NCBI GenBank assembly: GCA_920105625.2
Contig: OV050032.1
Coordinates: forward strand, 95,216,542 to 95,280,541
Source: Clusia tigrina
Lineage: Eukaryota > Arthropoda > Insecta > Diptera > Clusiidae
Reading direction: 5' to 3'
DNA length: 64,000 nucleotides
Part shown: piece after piece, positions 40,501 through 51,800 of the stretch
How positions within the stretch are numbered: position 1 is the first letter of the stretch
Layout of the letters: every line of letters begins with the position of its first letter
Program-made: the position numbers and the translations under genes
The notes under the pieces: generated by a model
The model's input: only the letters and a program-made list of their open reading frames with translations
What the model was told of the DNA's origin: nothing
Database searches by the model: none

Positions 40501-43100
40501 TCAAACACTGATAAAACTTCAAACGCCCCAAACTTCTTGACGGTACGTCCTACACCTAACAAAGTTTGCAACATACAAATGCTTGTAACTTTTTACTGGA
40601 GCGTCATAAAACCTTGAAATTTTGTAACAATAAAGTACCCGAGACTCTTGTCAATTTAAGCTATAGCTCAAAGCTATGCTACCCTAGAGTCTCAAATCAA
40701 ACCCTGATAAAACTTCAAACGCCCCTAACTTCTTTACGGTACGTCCTACACCTATCAAAGTTTGCAACATACAAATGCTTGTAACTTTTTACTGGAGCGT
40801 CATAAAACCTTGAAATTTTGTAACAATAAAGTACCCGAGCCTCTTGTCAATTTAAGCCATCGCTCAAAGCTATGCTACCCTAGAGTCCCAAATAAAACAC
40901 TGATAAAACTTCAAATGGCCCTAACTTCTATACGGTACGCCCTACACCTATCAAAGTTTGCAACATACAAATGCTTGTAACTTTTTACTGGAGCGTCATA
41001 AAACCTTGAAATTTTGTAACAATATAGTACTCGAGCCTCTTGTCAATTTAAGCCATCGCTCAAATCTATGCTACCCTAGAGTCACAAATCAAACACTGAT
41101 AAAACTTCAAATGGCCCTAACTTCTATACGGTACGTCCTACACCTATCAAAGTTTACAACATACAAATGCTTGTATCTTTTTACTGGAGCGTCATAAAAC
41201 CTTGAAATTTTGTAACAATAAAGTACCCGAGCCTCTTGTCAATTTAAGCTATCGCTCAAAGATATGCTACCCTAGAGTCCCAAATCAAACACTGATAAAA
41301 CTTCAAATGGCCCTAACTTCTATACGGTACGTCCTACACCTATCAAAGTTTGCAACATACAAATGCTTGTAACTTTTTACTGGAGCGTCATAAAACATTG
41401 AAATTTTGTAACAATAAAGTACTCGAGCCTCTTGTCAATTTAAGCCATCGCTCAAAGCTATGCTACCCTAGAGTCCCAAATCAAACACTGATAAAACTTC
41501 AAACGCCCCTAACTTCTTGACGGTACGTCCTACACCTATCAAAGTTTGCAACATACAAATGCTTGTAACTTGTTACTGGAGCGTCATAAAACCTTGAAAT
41601 TTTGTAACAATATAGTACTCGAGCCTCTTGTCAATTTAAGCCATCGCTCAAAGCTATGCTACCCTTGAGTCCCAAATCAAACACTGATAAAACTTCAAAT
41701 GGTCCTAACTTCTATACGGTACGTCCTACACCTATCAAAGTTTGGAACATACAAATGCTTGTAACTTTTTACTGGAGCGTCATAAAACATTGAAATTTTG
41801 TAACAATAAAGTACTCGAGCCTCTGGTCAATTTAAGCCATCGCTCAAAGCTATGCTACCCTAGAGTCCCAAATCAAACACTGATAAAACTTCAAACGCCC
41901 CTAACTTCTTGACGGTACGTCCTACACCTATCAAAGTTTGCAACATACAAATGCTTGTAACTTTTTACTGGAGCGTCATAAAACCTTGAAATTTTGTAAC
42001 AATGAAGTACCCGAGCCTCTTGTCAATTTAAGCCATCGCTCAAAGCTATGCTACCCTTGAGTCCCAAATCAAACACTGATAAAACTTCAAACGCCCCTAA
42101 CTTCTTTACGGTACGTCCTACACCTATCAAAGTTTGCAACATACAAATGCTTGTAACTTTTTACTGGACCGTCATAAAACCTTGAAATTTTGTAACAATA
42201 AAGTACTCGAGCCTCTTGTCAATTTAAGCCATCGCTCAAAGCTATGCTACCCTAGAGTCCCATATCAAACACTGATAAAACTTCAAACGCCCCTAACTTA
42301 TATACGGTACGTCCTACACCTATCAAAGTTTGCAACATGCAAATGCTTGTAAATTTTACTGGAGCGTCATAAAACCTTGAAATTTTGTAACAATAAAGTT
42401 CTCGAGCCTCTTGTCCATTTAAGCCATCGCTCAAAGCTATGCTACCCTAGAGTCCCAAATCAAACACTGATAAAACTTCAAACGCCCCTAACTTCTTTAC
42501 GGTACGTCCTACACCTATCAAACTTTGCAACATACAAATGCTTGTAACTTTTTACTGGAGCGTCATAAAACCTTGAAATTTTGTAACAATAAAGTACCCG
42601 AGCCTCTTGTCAATTTAAGCTATCGCTCAAAGCTATGCTACCCTAGAGTCCCAAATCAAACACTGATAAAACTTCAAATGGCCCTAACTTCTATACGGTA
42701 CGTCCTACACCTATCAAAGTTTGCAACATACAAATGCTTGTAACTTTTTACTGGAGCGTCATAAAACCTTGAAATTTTGTAACAATAAAGTAATCGAGCA
42801 TATTGTCAATTTAAGTTATCGCTCAAAGCTATGCTACCCTAGAGTCCCAAATCAAACACTGATAAAACTTCAAACGCCCCTAACTTCTTTACGGTACGTC
42901 CTACACCTATCAAAGTTGGCAACATACAAATGCTTGTATCTTTTTACTGGAGCGTCATAAAACCTTGAAATTTTGTAACAATAAAGTTCTCGAGCCTCTT
43001 GTCAATTTAAGCCATCGCTCAAAGCTATGCTACCCTAGAGTCCCAAATCAAACACTGATAAAACTTCAAACGCCCCTAACTTCTTTACGGCACGTCCTAC
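37235..43100. repeat. 17-monomer higher-order repeat, two copies
   Basis: Two copies offset by 3331 bp (17 monomers minus 1 bp): about 37235-40565 and 40566-43100. Shared private variants include GAGTCACAAATC (37749 and 41080), GTTTACAAC (37821 and 41152), CTCTGGTC (38491 and 41822), the GGACCGTC monomer (38835 and 42166), the shortened run TGTAAATTTTACTGG (39016 and 42347) and TAATCGAGC (39460 and 42791). The second copy lacks two monomers near 43000 relative to the first: the CTTGCCAAT monomer is 2939 bp from its partner (40257 and 43196). Confidence 0.88.
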
Positions 43101-44289
43101 ACCTATCAAAGTTTGCAACATACAAATGCTTGTAACTTTTTACTGGAGCGTCATAAAACCTTGAAATTTTGTAACAATAAAGTACCCGAGCCTCTTGCCA
43201 ATTTAAGCTATCGCTCAAAGCTATGCTACCCTAGAGTCCCAAATCAAACACTGATAAAACTTCAAATGGCCCTAACTTCTATACGGTACGTCCTACACCT
43301 ATCAAAGTTTGCAACATACAAATGCTTGTAACTTTTTACTGGAGCGTCATAAAACATTGAAATTTTGTAACAATAAAGTACTCGAGCCTCTTGTCAATTT
43401 AAGCCATCGCTCAAAGCTATGCTACCCTAGAGCCCCAAATCAAACACTGATAAAACTTCAAACGCCCCTAACTTCTTGACGGTACGTCCTACACCTAACA
43501 AAGTTTGCAACATACAAATGCTTGTAACTTTTTACTGGAGCGTCATAAAACATTGAAATTTTGTAACAATAAAGTACCCGAGCCTCTTGTCAATTTAAGC
43601 TATCGCTCAAAGCTATGCTACCCTAGAGTGCCAAATCAAACACTGATAAAACTTCAAATGGCCCTAACTTCTATACGGTACGTCCTACACCTATCAAAGT
43701 TTGCAACATACAAATGCTTATAACTTTTTACTGGAGCGTCATAACACCTTGAAATTTTGTATCCATATAGTACTCGAGCCTCTTGTCAATTTAAGTCATC
43801 GCTCAAAGCTATGCTACCCTAGAGACCCAAATCAAACACTGATAAAACTTCAAATGGCCCTAGCTTCTATACGGTACGTCCTACACCTATCAAAGTTTGC
43901 AACATACAAATGCTTGTATCTTTTTACTAGAGCGTCATAAAACCTTGCAATTTTGTAACAATAAAGTACCCGAGCCTCTTGTCAATTTAAGCTATCGCTC
44001 AAAACTATGCTACCCTAGAGTCCCAAATCAAACACTGATAAAACTTCAAACGCCCCTAACTTCTTTACGGTACATCCTACACCTATCAAAGTTTGCAACA
44101 TACAAATGCATGTAACTTTTTACTGGAGCGTCATAAAACCTTGAAATTTTGTAACAATGAAGTACCCGAGCTTCTTGTCAATTTAAGTTATCTCTCAAAG
44201 CTATGCTATCCTAGAGTCCCAAATCAAACACTGATAAAACTTCAAATGACCCTAACTTCTATACGGTACGTCCTACACCTATCAAAGTT
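43101..44289. repeat. Satellite, transition between HOR blocks
   Basis: Ordinary 196-bp monomers between the 17-monomer and 13-monomer units. It includes a TGTATCCAT monomer near 43758 followed by a CTAGAGCG monomer, the same pair as near 32980-33150 and 51073-51250. I see nothing else in this stretch. Confidence 0.8.
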
Positions 44290-44876
44290 TGCAACATACA
44301 AATGCTTGTAACTTTTTACTGGAGCGTCATAAAACCTTGAAATTTTGTAACAATAAAGTACCCGAGCCTCTTGTCAATTTAAGCTATCGCTCAAAGCTAT
44401 GCTACCCTAGAGTCCCAAATCAAACACTGATAAAACTTCAAATGGCCCTAACTTCTTTAGGGTACGTCCTACACCTATCAAAGTTTGCAACATACAAATG
44501 CTTGTAACTTTTCACTGGAGCGTCATAAAACCTTGAAATTTTGTAACAATAAAGTACTCGAGCCTCTTGTCAATTTAAGCTATAGCTCAAAGCTATGCTA
44601 CCCTAGAGTCTCAAATCAAACACTGATAAAACTTCAAACGCCCCTAACTTCTTTACGGTACGTCCTACACTTATCAAAGTTTGCAACATACAAATGCTTG
44701 TAACTTTTTACTGGAGCGTCATAAAACCTTGAAATTTTGTAACAATAAAGTACCCGAGCCTCTTGTCAATTTAAGCCATCGCTCAAAGCTATGCTACCCT
44801 AGAGTCCCAAATCAAACACTGATAAAACTTCAAAAGGCCCTAACTTCTATACGGTACGCCCTACACCTATCAAAGT

Positions 44877-45027
44877 TTGCAACATACAAATGCTTGTAAC
44901 TTTTTACTGGAGCGTCATAAAACCTTGAAATTTTGTAACAATTGCTACCCTAGAGTCACAAATCAAACACTGATAAAACTTCAAATGGCCCTAACTTCTA
45001 TACGGTACGTCCTACACCTATCAAAGT
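44877..45027. repeat. Truncated 151-bp monomer, copy 1
   Basis: A satellite monomer missing 45 internal bases. The sequence jumps from GTAACAAT to TGCTACC at 44942/44943, removing the part with CTCGAG, the TTAA and most of the GCTCAAAG block. Comparison with the intact monomers near 37680 and 41010 fixes the length. No microhomology is visible at the junction. Confidence 0.92.
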
Positions 45028-47379
45028 TTACAACATACAAATGCTTGTATCTTTTTACTGGAGCGTCATAAAACCTTGAAATTTTGTAACAATAAAGTAC
45101 CCGAGCCTCTTGTCAATTTAAGCTATCGCTCAAAGCTATGCTACCCTAGAGTCCCAAATCAAACACTGATAAAACTTCAAACGCCCCTAACTTCTTTACG
45201 GTACGTCCTACACCTATCAAAGTTTGCAACATACAAATGCATGTAACTTTTTACTGGAGCGTCATAAAACCTTGAAATTTTGTAACAAAAAAGTACCCGA
45301 GCTTCTTGTCAATTTAAGTTATCTCTCAAAGCTATGCTATCCTAGAGTCCCAAATCAAACACTGATAAAACTTCAAATGACCCTAACTTCTATACGGTAC
45401 GTCCTACACCTATCAAAGTTTGCAACATACAAATGCTTGTAACTTTTTACTGGAGCGTCATAAAACCTTGAAATTTTGTAACAATATAGTTCTCGAGCCT
45501 CTTGTCAATTTAAGCCATCGCTCAAAGCTATGCTACCCTTGAGTCCCAAATCAAACATTGATACAACTTCAAATGGCCCTAACTTCTATACGGTACGTCC
45601 TACAGCTATCAAAGTTTGCAACATACAAATGCTTGTAACTTTTTACTGGAGCGTCATAAAACATTGAAATTTGGTAACAATTAAGTACTCGAGCCTCTTG
45701 TCAATTTAAGCCATCGCTCAAAGCTATGCTACCCTAGAGTCCCAAATCAAACACTGATAAAACTTCAAACGCCCCTAACTTCTTTACGGTACGTCCTACA
45801 CCTATCAAAGTTGGCAACATACAAATGCTTGTATCTTTTTACTGGAGCGTCATAAAACCTTGAAATTTTGTAACAATAAAGTTCTCGAGCCTCTTGTCCA
45901 TTTAAGCCATCGCTCAAAGCTATGCTACCCTAGAGTCCCAAATCAAACACTGATAAAACTTCAAACGCACCTAACTTCTTTACGGTACGTCCTACACCTA
46001 TCAAAGTTTGCAACATACAAATGCTTGTAACTTTTTACTGGAGCGTCATAAAACCTTGAAATTTAGTAACAATAAAGTACCCGAGCCTCTTGTCAATTTA
46101 AGCCATCGCTCAAAGCTATGCTACCCTAGAGTCCCAAATCAAACACTGATAAAACTTCAAATGGCCCTAACTTCTATACGGTACATCCTAAACCTATTAA
46201 AGTTTGCAACATACAAATGCTTGTATCTTTTTACTGGAGCGTCATAAAACCTTGAAATTTTGTAACAATAAAGTACCCGAGCCTCTTGTCAATTTAAGCT
46301 ATCGCTCAAAACTATGCTACCCTAGAGTCCCAAATCAAACACTGATAAAACTTCAAACGCCGCTAACTTCTTTACGGTACGTCCTACACCTATCAAAGTT
46401 TGCAACATACAAATGCTTGTAACTTTTTACTGGAGCGTCATAAAACCTTGAAATTTTTTAACAATAAAGTACCCGAGCCTCTTGTCAATTTAAGCTATCG
46501 TTCAAAGCTATGCTACCCTAGAGTCCCAAATCAAACACTGATAAAACTTCAAATGGCCCTAACTTCTATACGGTACGTTCTACACCTATCAAAGTTTGCA
46601 ACATACAAATGCTTGTAACTTTTTACTGGAGCGTCATAAAACATTGAAATTTTGTAACAATAAAGTACTCGAGCCTCTTGTCAATTTAAGCCATCGCTCA
46701 AAGCTATGCTACCCTAGAGTCCCAAATCAAACACTGATAAAACTTCAAACGCCCCTAACTTCTTGACGGCACGTCCTACACCTATCAAAGTTTGCAACAT
46801 ACAAATGCTTGTAACTTTTTACTGGAGCGTCATAAAACCTTGAAATTTTGTAACAATAAAGTACCCGAGTCTCTTGTCAATTTAAGTTATCGCTCAAAGC
46901 TATGCTACCGTAGAGTCCCAAATCAAACACTGATAAAACTTCAAATGGCCCTAACTTCTTTAGGGTACGTCCTACACCTATCAAAGTTTGCAACATACAA
47001 ATGCTTGTAACTTTTCACTGGAGCGTCATAAAACCTTGAAATTTTGTAACAATAAAGTACTCGAGCCTCTTGTCAATTTAAGCTATAGCTCAAAGCTATG
47101 CTACCCTAGAGTCTCAAATCAAACACTGATAAAACTTCAAACGCCCCTAACTTCTTTACGGTACGTCCTACACTTATCAAAGTTTGCAACATACAAATGC
47201 TTGTAACTTTTTACTGGAGCGTCATAAAACCTTGAAATTTTGTAACAATAAAGTACCCGAGCCTCTTGTCAATTTAAGCCATCGCTCAAAGCTATGCTAC
47301 CCTAGAGTCCCAAATCAAACACTGATAAAACTTCAAATGGCCCTAACTTCTATACGGTACGCCCTACACCTATCAAAGT

Positions 47380-47530
47380 TTGCAACATACAAATGCTTGT
47401 AACTTTTTACTGGAGCGTCATAAAACCTTGAAATTTTGTAACAATTGCTACCCTAGAGTCCCAAATCAAACACTGATAAAACTTCAAACGCCCCTAACTT
47501 CTATACGGTACGTCCTACACCTATCAAAGT
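47380..47530. repeat. Truncated 151-bp monomer, copy 2
   Basis: The same 45-bp deletion, with its junction at 47445/47446, 2503 bp from copy 1. Between the deletion and the shared GTTTACAAC tag it carries CCCAAATC and AAACGCCCC instead of the CACAAATC and AAATGGCCC seen in copies 1 and 3. This suggests a short conversion tract. Confidence 0.92.
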
Positions 47531-50274
47531 TTACAACATACAAATGCTTGTATCTTTTTACTGGAGCGTCATAAAACCTTGAAATTTTGTAACAATAAAG
47601 TACCCGAGCCTCTTGTCAATTTAAGCTATCGCTCAAAGCTATGCTACCCTAGAGTCCCAAATCAAACACTGATAAAACTTCAAACGCCCCTAACTTCTTT
47701 ACGGTACGTCCTACACCTATCAAAGTTTGCAACATACAAATGCATGTAACTTTTTACTGGAGCGTCATAAAACCTTGAAATTTTGTAACAAAAAAGTACC
47801 CGAGCTTCTTGTCAATTTAAGTTATCTCTCAAAGCTATGCTATCCTAGAGTCCCAAATCAAACACTGATAAAACTTCAAATGACCCTAACTTCTATACGG
47901 TACGTCCTACACCTATCAAAGTTTGCAACATACAAATGCTTGTAACTTTTTACTGGAGCGTCATAAAACCTTGAAATTTTGTAACAATATAGTTCTCGAG
48001 CCTCTTGTCAATTTAAGCCATCGCTCAAAGCTATGCTACCCTTGAGTCCCAAATCAAACATTGATACAACTTCAAATGGCCCTAACTTCTATACGGTACG
48101 TCCTACAGCTATCAAAGTTTGCAACATACAAATGCTTGTAACTTTTTACTGGAGCGTCATAAAACATTGAAATTTGGTAACAATTAAGTACTCGAGCCTC
48201 TTGTCAATTTAAGCCATCGCTCAAAGCTATGCTACCCTAGAGTCCCAAATCAAACACTGATAAAACTTCAAACGCCCCTAACTTCTTTACGGTACGTCCT
48301 ACACCTATCAAAGTTGGCAACATACAAATGCTTGTATCTTTTTACTGGAGCGTCATAAAACCTTGAAATTTTGTAACAATAAAGTTCTCGAGCCTCTTGT
48401 CCATTTAAGCCATCGCTCAAAGCTATGCTACCCTAGAGTCCCAAATCAAACACTGATAAAACTTCAAACGCACCTAACTTCTTTACGGTACGTCCTACAC
48501 CTATCAAAGTTTGCAACATACAAATGCTTGTAACTTTTTACTGGAGCGTCATAAAACCTTGAAATTTAGTAACAATAAAGTACCCGAGCCTCTTGTCAAT
48601 TTAAGCCATCGCTCAAAGCTATGCTACCCTAGAGTCCCAAATCAAACACTGATAAAACTTCAAATGGCCCTAACTTCTATACGGTACATCCTAAACCTAT
48701 TAAAGTTTGCAACATACAAATGCTTGTATCTTTTTACTGGAGCGTCATAAAACCTTGAAATTTTGTAACAATAAAGTACCCGAGCCTCTTGTCAATTTAA
48801 GCTATCGCTCAAAACTATGCTACCCTAGAGTCCCAAATCAAACACTGATAAAACTTCAAACGCCGCTAACTTCTTTACGGTACGTCCTACACCTATCAAA
48901 GTTTGCAACATACAAATGCTTGTAACTTTTTACTGGAGCGTCATAAAACCTTGAAATTTTTTAACAATAAAGTACCCGAGCCTCTTGTCAATTTAAGCTA
49001 TCGTTCAAAGCTATGCTACCCTAGAGTCCCAAATCAAACACTGATAAAACTTCAAATGGCCCTAACTTCTATACGGTACGTTCTACACCTATCAAAGTTT
49101 GCAACATACAAATGCTTGTAACTTTTTACTGGAGCGTCATAAAACATTGAAATTTTGTAACAATAAAGTACTCGAGCCTCTTGTCAATTTAAGCCATCGC
49201 TCAAAGCTATGCTACCCTAGAGTCCCAAATCAAACACTGATAAAACTTCAAACGCCCCTAACTTCTTGACGGCACGTCCTACACCTATCAAAGTTTGCAA
49301 CATACAAATGCTTGTAACTTTTTACTGGAGCGTCATAAAACCTTGAAATTTTGTAACAATAAAGTACCCGAGCCTCTTGTCAATTTAAGCTATCGCTCAA
49401 AGCTATGCTACCCTAGAGTCCCAAATCAAACACTGATAAAACTTCAAATGGCCCTAACTTCTTTACGGTACGTCCTACACCTATCAAAGTTTGCAACATA
49501 CAAATGCTTGTAACTTTTCACTGGAGCGTCATAAAACATTGAAATTTTGTAACAATAAAGTACTCGAGCCTCTTGTCAATTTAAGCCATCGCTCAAAGCT
49601 ATGCTACCCTAGAGTCCCAAATCAAACACTGATAAAACTTCAAACGCCCCTAACTTCTTGACGGCACGTCCTACACCTATCAAAGTTTGCAACATACAAA
49701 TGCTTGTAACTTTTTACTGGAGCGTCATAAAACCTTGAAATTTTGTAACAATAAAGTACCCGAGCCTCTTGTCAATTTAAGCTATCGCTCAAAGCTATGC
49801 TACCCTAGAGTCCCAAATCAAACACTGATAAAACTTCAAATGGCCCTAACTTCTTTACGGTACGTCCTACACCTATCAAAGTTTGCAACATACAAATGCT
49901 TGTAACTTTTCACTGGAGCGTCATAAAACCTTGAAATTTTGTAACAATAAAGTACTCGAGCCTCTTGTCAATTTAAGCTATAGCTCAAAGCTATGCTACC
50001 CTAGAGTCTCAAATCAAACACTGATAAAACTTCAAACGCCCCTAACTTCTTTACGGTACGTCCTACACCTATCAAAGTTTGCAACATACAAATGCTTGTA
50101 ACTTTTTACTGGAGCGTCATAAAACCTTGAAATTTTGTAACAATAAAGTACCCGAGCCTCTTGTCAGTTTAAGCCATCGCTCAAAGCTATGCTACCCTAG
50201 AGTCCCAAATCAAACACTGATAAAACTTCAAATGGCCCTAACTTCTATACGGTACGCCCTACACCTATCAAAGT

Positions 50275-50425
50275 TTGCAACATACAAATGCTTGTAACTT
50301 TTTACTGGAGCGTCATAAAACCTTGAAATTTTGTAACAATTGCTACCCTAGAGTCACAAATCAAACACTGATAAAACTTCAAATGGCCCTAACTTCTATA
50401 CGGTACGTCCTACACCTATCAAAGT
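50275..50425. repeat. Truncated 151-bp monomer, copy 3
   Basis: The same 45-bp deletion, with its junction at 50340/50341, 2895 bp from copy 2. It matches copy 1 downstream of the junction (CACAAATC, AAATGGCCC, GTTTACAAC). Confidence 0.92.
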
Positions 50426-51013
50426 TTACAACATACAAATGCTTGTATCTTTTTACTGGAGCGTCATAAAACCTTGAAATTTTGTAACAATAAAGTACCC
50501 GAGCCTCTTGTCAATTTAAGCTATCGCTCAAAGCTATGCTACCCTAGAGTCCCAAATCAAACACTGATAAAACTTCAAATGGCCCTAACTTCTATACGGT
50601 ACGTCCTACACCTATCAAAGTTTGCAACATACAAATGCTTGTAACTTTTTACTGGAGCGTCATAAAACATTGAAATTTTGTAACAATAAAGTACTCGAGC
50701 CTCTTGTCAATTTAAGCCATCGCTCAAAGCTATGCTACCCTAGAGTCCCAAATCAAACACTGATAAAACTTCAAACGCCCCTAACTTCTTGACGGAACGT
50801 CCTACACCTAACAAAGTTTGCAACATACAAATGCTTGTAACTTTTTACTGGAGCGTCATAAAACCTTGAAATTTTGTAAAAATAAAGTACCCGAGCCTCT
50901 TGTCAATTTAAGCTATCGCTCAAAGCTATGCTACCCTAGAGTCCCAAATCAAACACTGATAAAACTTCAAATGGCCCTAACTTCTATACGGTACGTCCTA
51001 CACCTATCAAAGT

Positions 51014-51800
51014 TTGCAACATACAAATGCTTGTAACTTTTTACTGGAGCGTCATAACACCTTGAAATTTTGTATCCATATAGTTCTCGAGCCTCTTGTC
51101 AATTTAAGTCATCGCTCAAAGCTATGCTACCCTAGAGTCCCAAATCAAACACTGATAAAACTTCAAATGGCTCTAGCTTCTATACGGTACGTCCTACACC
51201 TATCAAAGTTTGCAACATACAAATGCTTGTATCTTTTTACTAGAGCGTCATAAAACCTTGAAATTTTGTAACAATATAGTACCCGAGCCTCTTGTCAATT
51301 TAAGCTATCGCTCAAAACTATGCTACCCTAGAGTCCCAAATCAAACACTGATAAAACTTCAAACGCCCCTAACTTCTTTACGGTACGTCCTACACCTATC
51401 AAAGTTTGCAACATACAAATGCATGTAACTTTTTACTGGAGCGTCATAACACTTTGAAATTTTGTATCCATATAGTACTCGAGCCTCTTGTCAATTTAAG
51501 TCATCGCTCAAAGCTATGCTACCCTAGAGTCCCAAATCAAACACTGATAAAACTTCAAATGGCCCTAGCTTCTATACGGTACGTCCTACACCTATCAAAG
51601 TTTGCAACATACAAATGCTTGTATCTTTTTACTAGAGCGTCATAAAACCTTGAAATTTTGTAACAATAAAGTACCCGAGCCTCTTGTCAATTTAAGCTAT
51701 CGCTCAAAACTATGCTACCCTAGAGTCCCAAATCAAACACTGATAAAACTTCAAACGCCCCTAACTTCTTTACGGTACGTCCTACACCTATCAAAGTTTG
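51014..51800. repeat. 392-bp dimer duplication
   Basis: Two copies of a two-monomer segment, 51014-51405 and 51406-51797. Each has a TGTATCCAT monomer (51073, 51465) followed by a TTACTAGAGCG monomer (51237, 51629). A 1-bp deletion follows at about 51809 (GCATGAAC for GCATGTAAC). Confidence 0.88.

Larger units (their letters stand above)
44290..50470. repeat. 13-monomer higher-order repeat with a 45-bp-deleted monomer
   Basis: The unit is 2503 bp, i.e. 13 monomers minus 45 bp. Shared variants at offset 2503 include TTTAGGGTACG (44456 and 46959), TTTTCACTGG (44509 and 47012), TCTCTCAAAG (45321 and 47824), CTACAGCTATC (45600 and 48103), TTTGGTAAC (45671 and 48174) and TTTAGTAAC (46062 and 48565). 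In a third, partial copy the same TTTTCACTGG and deletion features are 2895 bp downstream. That is 392 bp more, because the two-monomer segment at 49295-49686 is duplicated there. Confidence 0.9.
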
